From NCBI RefSeq assembly GCF_902499125.1, contig NZ_CABVPX010000043.1:1-61396 (forward strand): a DNA stretch of 61,396 nucleotides, in the 5' to 3' direction. The first letter of the stretch is position 1. Each line of letters begins with the position of its first letter. Origin of the DNA: Burkholderia arboris (GTDB taxonomy: Bacteria > Pseudomonadota > Gammaproteobacteria > Burkholderiales > Burkholderiaceae). Made by a program: the position numbers and the translations under genes. The notes under the pieces are model-generated. The model made no database searches, had not been told where the DNA came from, and saw only the letters and a list, made by a program, of their open reading frames with translations. Shown in pieces: positions 41,684 through 49,978 of the stretch.

Positions 41684-43197
41684 GACTTGCCCCCGTCCGA
41701 CGCAAACCCCTTCCACAGCCATTCGGGCAGCCACAGCACCAGCAGGCCGACCAGCACGTAGACGGTGCGGCCGCTGAACGAGAACAGCGAACCCATGTTG
41801 AAGATCACGAGCAACGCGCTGAACACCCACGGCAGCGGCGCGAAACTGTGCGGGCCTTTCGCGCCGAACAGGCCCGTGGACGCAGCGGCCCCCGTGGCGG
41901 CCGCTGCAGCAGCCGTCGCGAGCGCCGGCGTAGCGAAACGTTCGGCGAGCGCGCTGCCCGACAGCGGCCGGGCACGCGACCAGACGATCTCCGCGTCGCT
42001 GCGCTCGCGCGTCAGCTTGTCCTTCTGCCAGCCGTAGTCGATGATCGACGTGCGATCGCCCACCTGCACGCGCCAGTTGAACGCACCGACCACGTAGACG
42101 ACCTCCGAGTCGTATTCCTCGCGCAGGCGGTAGGTCTTGCCGCCGTCGGTCACGTCGGACTCGCTGCCGATCGTCGGCCATTGGTCGAGCACCTGCACGC
42201 GCTCCCAGCGCCCTTCGCTCTGCACGAGCCACAGAAAGCCGCGCTTCGGGTTCAGCAGCAGGTATTCGTCCCAGGTCTCGTCATCGCCCGGCACGCGACA
42301 ACGCATCATGCCGATCACCGTGTATTTCACGCCGTCGAACGTGCCGATCGCACCGAGTTCCAGCGCGCCCTTCACCGAGTCGAGCTTGCGCTGCGCCGCG
42401 AACACGGTCTGCTGCTCGGCCGTGCACTGCACGCCCGCGTGGCAGCTTCCGCACACGACGTAGTCGGCCACGTTCGGCAGATACGACAGCGACGCGCCGC
42501 AACTCGGGCACGCGAACGGCACCATCTCCGCGCCGCGCTTCTCGCGTGTGTCGTTCTCCGTATCGCGCAACCCGGTGAACGCGAGCGCATCGAACTCCAG
42601 CGCTTCGCCCGTGTAGACGGCCGGGCTGCCGCCGTTCGCGTCGGCGTCGGAATAGTCGTAGGTCGCGAATGCGTTGCCGGTACGCAGGTCGACGACGCGC
42701 GCCTCCCAGCCCGCATCGACGCGGAACGGCAGCTCGCCGTCGCCGCCCGTGCACCGCGCGGTGCGTACGTCTGAAACCAGATACGCGCGGCCGCCGTGGT
42801 CGATCCGCATGCCCGGTTCGAGCGTGCCGAACCCGGGCCACGCGCCGCCGGACGCGTCGTCGGGCTCGCGCACCGTGACCGCGTACTGGCCCGACGCATC
42901 GGACAGCCAGCCGAACGCGCCGTCGTCGAACACGACATACCACTCGCTCCACGCGCCGGCGTCGTAGGTCATCTGGATGCGGCCGAGCACCGTGAACGCA
43001 CGCTTGCCGTAGCGACCGGTCGTCCCGATCTGGATCGGCGACGCATCGTCGAGCACGCTGGCCAGCTCGCCGATCCGCTCGACGTCGGCGCCGCGCTTGA
43101 GCAGCGTGCTGCGGCAGAACGCGCAGACGGCCATCACGGCCGCCGCCGAGCGAAACTCGACCGGCGCGCCGCACTGGGGACACGAGGTACTGAACAT
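41680..43197 (-). CDS. DUF4178 domain protein with two zinc ribbons and C-terminal membrane helices
   Basis: A 505-residue protein. It has an N-terminal zinc ribbon (CPQCG at 6-10 and CAFC near 27), a first DUF4178 domain (about 55-200), a second zinc ribbon (CPSCG and CGSC, about 230-255) and a second DUF4178 domain (about 280-400). Near the C terminus an Ala-rich stretch is followed by two membrane helices (PLPWVFSALLVIFNMGSLFS and VYVLVGLLVLWLPEWLWKGF). DUF4178 proteins occur with SPFH, PspA and polyamine genes in membrane-stress loci. It begins nine bases after the SPFH stop without its own strong ribosome site. Confidence 0.83.
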   Translation of the reverse strand: MFSTSCPQCGAPVEFRSAAAVMAVCAFCRSTLLKRGADVERIGELASVLDDASPIQIGTTGRYGKRAFTVLGRIQMTYDAGAWSEWYVVFDDGAFGWLSDASGQYAVTVREPDDASGGAWPGFGTLEPGMRIDHGGRAYLVSDVRTARCTGGDGELPFRVDAGWEARVVDLRTGNAFATYDYSDADANGGSPAVYTGEALEFDALAFTGLRDTENDTREKRGAEMVPFACPSCGASLSYLPNVADYVVCGSCHAGVQCTAEQQTVFAAQRKLDSVKGALELGAIGTFDGVKYTVIGMMRCRVPGDDETWDEYLLLNPKRGFLWLVQSEGRWERVQVLDQWPTIGSESDVTDGGKTYRLREEYDSEVVYVVGAFNWRVQVGDRTSIIDYGWQKDKLTRERSDAEIVWSRARPLSGSALAERFATPALATAAAAAATGAAASTGLFGAKGPHSFAPLPWVFSALLVIFNMGSLFSFSGRTVYVLVGLLVLWLPEWLWKGFASDGGKS

Positions 43198-43206
43198 GCG
43201 CGATGC

Positions 43207-44247
43207 TTACCGGGTGAGCTTCGCGAGGATCTCGGCCTTCGCGCGCGAATATTCGTCTTCGGTCACGAGGCCCTTGTCGAACAGCGCCTTCAGCTGCTCG
43301 AGCCGCTGCACGTAATCGGTGCCCTCCGCCGGCGCTGCGGCCACCGGCGCCGCAGCGGGTGCGGGCGGGGCGGCCGGCGCCGGTTGCGCGGCGCCCGCGA
43401 TCTGGCCGGCCATCGCCTGCCCGATCGCCGCACCGGCAGCGAGGCCCGCGCCGACCCCGGCGATGCCGCCCGGGTTCTGCGCGGCGAGCGGAATCGCCTG
43501 CGCGGTCTGGTACTGCGTGGCACGCGCGAGATCGCCGGCCATCCCCGCGCCGATCCGCAGGTCGAGCGCCTTCTGCAGCTCGGCCGGCAGCGACACGCTC
43601 TCGACCGCGAACGCGTCGAGCGCGAGCCCGTAGCGCGTGAATACCGGCACCAGCGCCTCGGCCACGCGCTGCGACAGCAGCGACTGGTTCGCGGCCATGT
43701 CGACGAACGGCACGTCGGCCGAACCGAACGTCGTGCTCATCGCGGTGACGACCAGGTTGCGCAGTTGCTGTTCCAGATCGTCGACCGTGTACTGCGCACG
43801 CGTGCCGCTGACCTCGCGGTGGAACGCGGCCGCGTCGACGATCCGGTACGAGTAGATGCCGAACGCGCGCAACTGCACGAAGCCGAATTCGCGGTCGCGG
43901 ATCGTCACCGGCTGCGCGGTGCCCCAGCGCCGGCCGAGCTGCAGCCGCGTGCTGAAGAAGTAGACGTCCGACTTGAAAGGCGATTGAAAGAGTTTGTCCC
44001 AGTTCTTCAGGTACGTGAGCACCGGCAGCGTATTCGTTTCCAGCGTGTACAGCCCCGGCTGGAATACGTCGGCGACCTTGCCTTCATTGACGAAGATCGC
44101 GGCCTGCGTTTCGCGCACGGTCAGCTTGCCGCCGTACTGGATCTCCTGGTCTTCCATCGGATAGCGCCACGCCAGCACGCCGTCGGTGTCTTCCGTCCAT
44201 TGCAGGACGTCGATGAACTGCTTGCGGATGAATGAACCCAGACTCAT
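43207..44247 (-). CDS. YdjI-like SPFH (band-7) protein with C-terminal SHOCT domain
   Basis: A 346-residue protein. Residues about 30-230 form the SPFH domain of the YdjI/virion-core-like group (EIQYGGKLTVRETQAAIFVN, VFQPGLYTLETNTLPVLTYL and FGIYSYRIVDAAAFH). A Gly/Ala/Pro-rich linker (about 255-310) leads to a SHOCT motif (LEQLKALFDKGLVTEDEYSR). There is no transmembrane helix. In Bacillus the YdjI relative is recruited to stressed membranes together with a PspA protein. GAGGAG precedes the ATG. It lies between DUF350 and DUF4178 in one operon. Confidence 0.88.
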   Translation of the reverse strand: MSLGSFIRKQFIDVLQWTEDTDGVLAWRYPMEDQEIQYGGKLTVRETQAAIFVNEGKVADVFQPGLYTLETNTLPVLTYLKNWDKLFQSPFKSDVYFFSTRLQLGRRWGTAQPVTIRDREFGFVQLRAFGIYSYRIVDAAAFHREVSGTRAQYTVDDLEQQLRNLVVTAMSTTFGSADVPFVDMAANQSLLSQRVAEALVPVFTRYGLALDAFAVESVSLPAELQKALDLRIGAGMAGDLARATQYQTAQAIPLAAQNPGGIAGVGAGLAAGAAIGQAMAGQIAGAAQPAPAAPPAPAAAPVAAAPAEGTDYVQRLEQLKALFDKGLVTEDEYSRAKAEILAKLTR

Positions 44248-44274
44248 GTCGGTCTCCTCGAAACGCGTGGCGCG

Positions 44275-44661
44275 TCAGGTCAGGCAGGCGGCATTGATGA
44301 TGCCGACGACGAGCGACGCAGTGCCCATCAGGCCGCCCATCGCAACGTTGCGATCCTCGATCGCATGATTCATGCCGGGCATCAGGCGCGTCAGCGCCGC
44401 ATAGGTGATCAGCTGGACGATCATCGCGCCAACGGCCCAGATCACGACTTCACCGAGCGTCGAGTTGTGCGCGATGCTGGACGCGAGCGTCAGGCAGAAA
44501 CCGATCAGCGCGCCGCCGAACGACAGCGTCGCGGCGGCGTTGCCGTCGCGGATCAGCGCCAGTTCGTCGAACGGGGTGACCTTCAGGTACACTGCCGCGA
44601 ACACAAGAAGCAGCACGAACGCCGACAGTAAATGAACCGCATAGAGATAGGCACTATTCAT
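44275..44661 (-). CDS. DUF350 (YjfL-type) membrane protein, first gene of the operon
   Basis: A 128-residue inner-membrane protein with four helices in two DUF350 repeats. The first repeat includes LLSAFVLLLVFAAVYLKVTP and the second GEVVIWAVGAMIVQLITYAA, with acidic residues near the helix ends (DELALI and IEDRNVAMGG). GAGGGA precedes the ATG. DUF350 genes repeatedly neighbour glutathionylspermidine-synthase-like ATP-grasp, SpeD and SpeE genes. No ATP-grasp gene is in this window. Confidence 0.85.
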   Translation of the reverse strand: MNSAYLYAVHLLSAFVLLLVFAAVYLKVTPFDELALIRDGNAAATLSFGGALIGFCLTLASSIAHNSTLGEVVIWAVGAMIVQLITYAALTRLMPGMNHAIEDRNVAMGGLMGTASLVVGIINAACLT

Positions 44662-44797
44662 TCTTTCCCTCGGATTTTGTGCTCGGTTCGCCGCCCCGTC
44701 GCCGGCCGGCCTATGCGGGGCCCGCAGACGGATGGCCGCCCCACAAAAATCCGCGCCAGTATATCCACATTGCCGAACACTGCACAACGGATGCGCC

Positions 44798-46312
44798 ATG
44801 CTGCATAGGCGTGCGCTCGTCCTGTCGATCCTCGTGCTCGCGTCGTGCGGGCTCGGCTACGAACTGATCAGCAGCGCGCTGTCGAGCTACCTGCTCGGCG
44901 ATTCGATCCTGCAATTCTCGTCGGTGATCGGCAGCTACCTGTTCGCGATGGGGATCGGCTCGTGGCTCGCGAAGTTCGTCGAGGACGACGACGTGCTCGA
45001 TCGCTTCGTCGATATCGAGCTGCTCGTCGGCCTGCTCGGCGGTGTGTCGGCCGCGCTGCTGTTCGCGGTGTTCGCGTGGCTCGCCGCGCCGTTCCGCGCG
45101 GCGCTCTACGCGCTCGTGCTCGCGCTCGGCCTGCTGATCGGGATGGAGATCCCGCTCGTGATGCGCGCGTTCCAGCAACGGCGCCAGGCATTCCGTCATA
45201 CCGTCAGCGAAGTGCTGACCTTCGACTATCTCGGCTCGCTCGCCGTGTCGCTGATCTTCCCGCTCGTGCTCGCGCCGCGTCTCGGCCTGCTGCGCACGAG
45301 CTTCCTGTTCGGCCTCCTGAACGCGTTCGTCGCGCTGTGGACGACACACCTGTTCCGCGACGAGATCCGCAACGTGCGCGGCAAGCTGATGCGCGCGTCG
45401 CTCGTGATCGGGCTCCTGATCGCCGGGTTCGCGCTGTCGGATCGCATCACGCACTGGGCCGAACACGGCGTGTATGGCGACGAGACGATCTATTCGGAAA
45501 CGACGCCGTACCAGCGCATCGTGCTCACGCAGTGGCACGACGACATGCGGCTGTACCTGAACGGCAACCTGCAGTTCTCGTCGCGCGACGAGCATCGTTA
45601 TCACGAGGCGCTGATCCATCCGACGATCGAAGCGCTGCCGTGGGCGAAGCGCGTGCTCGTGCTCGGCGGCGGCGACGGGCTCGCCGTGCGCGAACTGCTC
45701 AAGCACCGCAACCTCGAGCAGATCACGCTCGTCGATCTCGATCCCGCGATGACGAAGCTGTTCTCGACCTCCGCACCCCTCGTCAAGCTGAACCAGGGCT
45801 CGCTGAAGGACCCGCGCGTGCACGTGATCAACGACGACGCGGTGCGCTGGCTCGAATCGAATGCCGACGTGTACGACGCGATCGTCGTCGACTTCCCCGA
45901 TCCGACCAACTTCGGGCTCGGCCGCCTGTATTCGGTGCCGGTGTTCCGCCTGCTTGCACGCCACCTGTCGGAGAACGGCTATGCGGTGATCCAGTCGACG
46001 TCGCCGTATTTCGCGCCGCACGCATACTGGACCATCATCGCGACGCTGCACGAAGCCGGGCTCAACACGTGGCCGTACCACTGCTACGTGCCGTCGTTCG
46101 GCGACTGGGGGTTCGTGATCGCCGGCAAGCGCCGCGACTTCACGGTGCCGACGCATTACGGGGTGCCGACTCGCTGGCTCGATGCGCAGACGGCCACCGA
46201 GATGTTCCACTTCCCGGCCGACATGCCGGCGCTGCCGATGTCGCCGAACGAACTCAACGACCAGCCGCTCGTGCGCCGCTTCGACGACGACTGGAAGCAC
46301 GTGCTGCGCTGA
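44798..46312 (+). CDS. Membrane-embedded spermidine-synthase-like aminopropyltransferase
   Basis: A 504-residue fusion. Residues about 5-215 contain seven hydrophobic helices (first LSILVLASCGLGYELISSAL). Residues about 225-480 are a Rossmann aminopropyltransferase: VLVLGGGDGLAVRELLKH binds decarboxylated AdoMet, ITLVDLDPAMT is motif II, and DAIVVDFPDPTNFGLGRLYS carries the active-site Asp in a variant of the usual D-x-x-D-P-x-G-P. It is likely to aminopropylate an amine at the inner membrane. The ATG at 44798 is used; ribosome site weak. It shares a 136-base divergent promoter region with the DUF350 operon and one base with the next gene. Confidence 0.9.
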   Translation: MLHRRALVLSILVLASCGLGYELISSALSSYLLGDSILQFSSVIGSYLFAMGIGSWLAKFVEDDDVLDRFVDIELLVGLLGGVSAALLFAVFAWLAAPFRAALYALVLALGLLIGMEIPLVMRAFQQRRQAFRHTVSEVLTFDYLGSLAVSLIFPLVLAPRLGLLRTSFLFGLLNAFVALWTTHLFRDEIRNVRGKLMRASLVIGLLIAGFALSDRITHWAEHGVYGDETIYSETTPYQRIVLTQWHDDMRLYLNGNLQFSSRDEHRYHEALIHPTIEALPWAKRVLVLGGGDGLAVRELLKHRNLEQITLVDLDPAMTKLFSTSAPLVKLNQGSLKDPRVHVINDDAVRWLESNADVYDAIVVDFPDPTNFGLGRLYSVPVFRLLARHLSENGYAVIQSTSPYFAPHAYWTIIATLHEAGLNTWPYHCYVPSFGDWGFVIAGKRRDFTVPTHYGVPTRWLDAQTATEMFHFPADMPALPMSPNELNDQPLVRRFDDDWKHVLR

Positions 46313-47931
46313 TGGACCGCCGCACGTTCCTCGTCGCGTCGGCGGCCGCGTCGCTCGCCGCATGCGGCCGCACCGGCTGGATCGAGACGACGCCGCGCGT
46401 CGGCTACCCCGGCATGCGCGAAGGCCACGCGTTGCGCGACCATGCGGCGCTGCCGGCGCCTTCCGGCACGATCGAAACCGATATCGCGATCCTCGGCGCC
46501 GGCGCGGCCGGACTGTCGTGCGCATGGCAGCTCGCGCGCGCGGGCCACCAGCGCTTCACGGTGCTTGCAGGGCCCGAATTCGGCGGCAATGCGGCCGGCG
46601 GGCGCTTCGGCGATCTGGGCTACCCGACAGGCGCGCACTACCTGCCGCTGCCGTCGCTCGAATCCGCCCATCTGCGCGACATGCTCGCCGATCTCGGCGT
46701 GATCGAATCCGCCCCGTTCTCCGCGCGCCCTGTCTACGACGAGCGCGCGCTCGTCCACGCGCCCGACGAACGGCTCTTCATCGGCGGGCAGTGGCAGGAC
46801 GGCATCGTGCCGACCGCCGGCCTCGGCGCCGACGAACTCGCGCAGCAGGCGAAGTTCTTCGCGTACACGGACGGGCTGCGCACCGCGCGCGGCGCCGACG
46901 GTCGCAAGGTGTTCTGCATCCCGATCGCGGAATCGTCGCGCGACCCGCGCTGGCGCGCACTCGACCGGCGCTCGTTCCGCCAGTGGCTGCTCGACGAGGG
47001 CTACACCGCGAAGGCGCTGCACTGGTACCTGAACTACTGCTGCCGCGACGATTACGGCGCGGGCTACGAGCATGTTTCGGCCTGGGCCGGCCTGCACTAT
47101 TTCTCGTCGCGCGGCGGCCATGCCGGCGATGCGAGCGACGGCGCGGTGCTGACCTGGCCCGACGGGCTGCACACGATGGTGACCCGGCTGAGCGATTCGA
47201 TCACCGCGCGCAGCGGCTCGAACGCGTGGTCGCGGGACGGCTTCGCGGTGCACGCAACCGAACGCGCGGGCGGCGTCGAGGTGCTGTGCGCGCGCCTCGG
47301 CGACGACGGCACGCTGTCGACGTTCACGCTGAAAGCCCGTCGCGTCGTGAGCGCGATGCCGCTGTTCGTCGCGGCGCGCGTGTTTCCGCAGCTTGCCGCG
47401 TACGGCTTCGACCCCGCGCGCGACCTGCCGCCGCGCGCGCCGTGGCTCGTGTCCAACTTCCTGCTCGACGGGATGCCGCCCGAAGAAGCCGGCGTGCCGC
47501 TGGCGTGGGACAACGTCGTCTACGACGGCGCGGCGCTCGGCTACGTCGTGTCGACCCATCAGCTGATCCGGATGTCGCCGCCGACGCGCTCGGTGTTCTC
47601 TGCCTATCAGGCGCTGAGTACGCAAACGCCGGACGATACGCGCCGCTGGCTGGCGCAGGCGAAGCCCGACGCGTTGCGCGAACAGGCCGCGATCGACCTG
47701 CAGGCCGTGTACGGGCGCGCGCTGTGGAAACACGCGACGGCGCTCGAGATCACCGTGCGCGGCCATGCCATGGCGACGCCCGACGTCGGCTTCCTGAGCC
47801 GCCCGGGCCTGCTCGCGCTGCGCGACGCCGACGGCCCCGTCGTATTCGCGCACGCCGACCTGTCCGGGCTGTCGCTGTTCGAGGAAGCATCGTACTGGGG
47901 CATGCTGGCGGCCCGGCGCGTGCTGGCCTGA
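46312..47931 (+). CDS. FAD-dependent amine-oxidase-like protein with Tat/lipoprotein signal
   Basis: A 539-residue flavoprotein. The N terminus MDRRTFLVASAAASLAACG has a twin-arginine motif and a lipobox (LAAC), suggesting a folded lipoprotein exported by Tat. The FAD site is DIAILGAGAAGLSCAWQLA (about 62-80), and the rest follows the amine-oxidase/protoporphyrinogen-oxidase fold with a final ADLSGLSLFEEASYWGMLAA. The ATG overlaps the stop of the aminopropyltransferase gene (TGATG), so the product of that enzyme, or a related polyamine, is the natural substrate guess. Substrate not proven. Confidence 0.85.
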   Translation: MDRRTFLVASAAASLAACGRTGWIETTPRVGYPGMREGHALRDHAALPAPSGTIETDIAILGAGAAGLSCAWQLARAGHQRFTVLAGPEFGGNAAGGRFGDLGYPTGAHYLPLPSLESAHLRDMLADLGVIESAPFSARPVYDERALVHAPDERLFIGGQWQDGIVPTAGLGADELAQQAKFFAYTDGLRTARGADGRKVFCIPIAESSRDPRWRALDRRSFRQWLLDEGYTAKALHWYLNYCCRDDYGAGYEHVSAWAGLHYFSSRGGHAGDASDGAVLTWPDGLHTMVTRLSDSITARSGSNAWSRDGFAVHATERAGGVEVLCARLGDDGTLSTFTLKARRVVSAMPLFVAARVFPQLAAYGFDPARDLPPRAPWLVSNFLLDGMPPEEAGVPLAWDNVVYDGAALGYVVSTHQLIRMSPPTRSVFSAYQALSTQTPDDTRRWLAQAKPDALREQAAIDLQAVYGRALWKHATALEITVRGHAMATPDVGFLSRPGLLALRDADGPVVFAHADLSGLSLFEEASYWGMLAARRVLA

Positions 47932-47971
47932 GCGCCGGCTTCCGGCCGGTGCCGGGGCGGCCGTTTCGTCA

Positions 47972-47999
47972 TTGCGGCGCCACCGCCAACCGCTATAAT
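47972..47999 (+). promoter_or_regulatory. Promoter of the amidase gene
   Basis: TTGCGG (47972-47977) and a perfect TATAAT (47994-47999) are 16 bases apart. Transcription would start near 48006, about 30 bases before the first possible start codon of the amidase. A GC-rich inverted repeat (about 47936-47965) between this promoter and the FAD oxidoreductase may end the previous transcript. Confidence 0.65.
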
Positions 48000-48034
48000 C
48001 GCGCGACATTCCGACTGCATGGAGCAGGCCGACG

Positions 48035-48844
48035 GTGCCGCGCCGTTCGACGCGCCGTATGCCCTTCCCGACAACAACAATGACGAACCGAATCCTCCGA
48101 CGCCTTCGCCCGCTCGCGCGCGCCGCCGCGCGCGTGCTCGCATGCGCCCCGCTGCTCGGCGCGCCGCTGGCGCTGCATGCGGCCGGCACGGCCGGCACCA
48201 CCGGCTCCGAGCCCACCTCCGGGCGCTACATCGTCGTCGATACCGGCCATACGCCGGCGCATCCCGGTTCTACGGGCGCAAGCGGTCGCGTCGAATACCT
48301 GTACAACCTCGACCTGTCCGGCGCCGTCGCCGACAAGCTCGCCGCGCACGGCGACCGCGTGCTGCGCACGTCGGCCGACGGCCGCGAGATCAAGCTCGAC
48401 CAGCGTTCGACGCAGGCGCCCGACGCAAACCTGTTCGTGTCGATCCATCACGACTCGATGCAGCAGCAGTTCATCGACGCGGGCCGGCAGCGCGAATTCC
48501 GCGGCTTCTCGGTGTTCGTGTCGGAACGCAATCCGCACTATGCGGAAAGCCTGCATTGCGCGAAGGCGATCGCCGAGCGGCTCGTCGCGGCCGGCGAACG
48601 GCCATCGCTGTATCACGCGCAGCCGATCCGCGGCGAAAACCGCCCGCTGATCGATCCGCAACTCGGCATCCACCGCTTCGACGATCTCGTCGTGCTGCGC
48701 ACCGCGCCGATTCCGGCCGTGCTCGTCGAGGCCGGCGTGATCGTCAATCCGGACGAAGAAGCACGGCTCGCGCGGCGCGAGACGATCCAGCGCCTGTCCA
48801 CCGCGATCGCGGGCGGGATCAATGCGTGCACGGCACCGCAGTAA
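48035..48844 (+). CDS. N-acetylmuramoyl-L-alanine amidase (Amidase_3 family)
   Basis: A secreted zinc amidase cutting the lactoyl-peptide bond of peptidoglycan. Ligands and catalytic residues are present: His in IVVDTGHTP, Glu in RVEYLYNLD, His in VSIHHDS and Glu in PAVLVEAGV. The signal sequence lies at LARAAARVLACAPLLGAPLA, ending ALHA-AG. The start is uncertain: GTG 48035 has AGG six bases upstream, while ATG 48059 and ATG 48080 give a more usual signal peptide but no ribosome site. The domain is shorter than in AmiC proteins, with no AMIN domain. Confidence 0.85.
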   Translation: MPRRSTRRMPFPTTTMTNRILRRLRPLARAAARVLACAPLLGAPLALHAAGTAGTTGSEPTSGRYIVVDTGHTPAHPGSTGASGRVEYLYNLDLSGAVADKLAAHGDRVLRTSADGREIKLDQRSTQAPDANLFVSIHHDSMQQQFIDAGRQREFRGFSVFVSERNPHYAESLHCAKAIAERLVAAGERPSLYHAQPIRGENRPLIDPQLGIHRFDDLVVLRTAPIPAVLVEAGVIVNPDEEARLARRETIQRLSTAIAGGINACTAPQ

Positions 48845-48898
48845 ATGACGACATCACCCGTCGGGCTCAACGGTTTTCACCCAGTCAGGAGCATCACA

Positions 48899-49288
48899 AT
48901 GAAAAAGAAGACGCTGTTCGCATCCTGTGCGCTGCTTGCGCTCGCCGTTCCGTTCGCCGCACAGGCGGCCGGCTGCGGCAAGCCCCGTAGCGCGTTCGAC
49001 CAGGTGTACTGCACCAGCACGCAATTCTCGCAGTCCGACCGCGATCTCAACGACGAATACGGCCGCCTGCGCAAGCAACTGAGCGGCGACCAGCAGGCGA
49101 CGCTGAAGGCCGGCCAGCTCGCGTGGCTGAAGCAGCGCGACGCGCAGTGCAGCGAGACGCGCAACAACAGCTACCTCGTGGATATCCAGTGCGCGAACGA
49201 CATGACGCAGTCGCGGCTGTCGTTCCTGCGCGAACGTGAGCGCGAATGCTCGAGCACGGGGTGCGTGACGTCGAAGCTCGGCGAGTAA
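48899..49288 (+). CDS. LprI-type small exported protein
   Basis: A 129-residue protein with CAGGAG before the ATG and a signal peptide ending AQA-AG (about residue 21). It has the LprI-like Cys pattern: CGKPRSAFDQVYCTSTQFSQ, LNDEYGRLRKQL, QLAWLKQRDAQC and C-terminal cysteines (ECSSTGCVTSKLGE). Related domains act as lysozyme inhibitors in the envelope. It follows the amidase by 54 bases, fitting a cell-wall protection or remodelling context, and is a distant paralogue of the protein at 39346-40134. Confidence 0.78.
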   Translation: MKKKTLFASCALLALAVPFAAQAAGCGKPRSAFDQVYCTSTQFSQSDRDLNDEYGRLRKQLSGDQQATLKAGQLAWLKQRDAQCSETRNNSYLVDIQCANDMTQSRLSFLRERERECSSTGCVTSKLGE

Positions 49289-49350
49289 GCTCGTCGCGCA
49301 TGCGGTGCCGCGCGGCGTCGAGCGGCACCGCCCCCTCGAAAGGAGCGGCG

Positions 49351-49929
49351 ATGCGGCATGAATTCTCTGAAGTCCTCAACGACCTGATCGACTGTTTCCT
49401 CGTCGGCGATCTTCTGCTGCTGAAGCGCTACCAGGAAACACATCGGCTGTCGGACAACGTCGCGGCCGAATTCACGACCGGCGACAGCGGCGACAACGCC
49501 GTGCTCGACGGCATCGTCATTCCGCTGGCCGGTATCGAGAATCATCCGTACACGATCATCTTCACGCTGGACGACGCCACACCCGAGCTGCTGAAGGCCG
49601 GCAGCCGGCTGCAGCACCGGCGCGGCGGTTATGTGCTGCGCGTCGAGCATCGTTCGGCGATGCTTTACACGTGGCGCATTCTCGAACGCTTCACCGACGA
49701 AACGGTGAACGCGCTGCTTGCGCGTTATCGCGAACCGGGCAGGCCTGTCGTCGAACTCGACAACGGCTGGTACGACGTCGAAGTCCTCGGCGGCGAGGTG
49801 CCGCGCAACGGCTGGTTCGAGCCCGCGTTCGAATTCGTGCTGAAGAAGGCCGATGCGCGTGGCGACGCGTCGAAAGTGGATCTCGGCTACAGTTTCGCCA
49901 TCGACAGCAGTCTCGATCCGGCGGAATGA
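49351..49929 (+). CDS. Hypothetical protein, family not recognised
   Basis: A 192-residue soluble acidic protein with AAAGGAG before the ATG and normal codon use, so clearly a gene. It begins with a helical segment (EVLNDLIDCFLVGDLLLLKR) and continues as a beta-rich domain containing VEHRSAMLYTWRILERFTDE, then PVVELDNGWYDVEVLGGEVP and GWFEPAFEFVLKK. The second half looks like an immunity- or sensor-type beta fold, but nothing certain can be named. It lies between LprI and GNAT genes. Confidence 0.7.
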   Translation: MRHEFSEVLNDLIDCFLVGDLLLLKRYQETHRLSDNVAAEFTTGDSGDNAVLDGIVIPLAGIENHPYTIIFTLDDATPELLKAGSRLQHRRGGYVLRVEHRSAMLYTWRILERFTDETVNALLARYREPGRPVVELDNGWYDVEVLGGEVPRNGWFEPAFEFVLKKADARGDASKVDLGYSFAIDSSLDPAE

Positions 49930-49978
49930 ACCCGCGCGCAGCACCGCGGCGCATGGCACACGATCAGGCGAGGTACGC

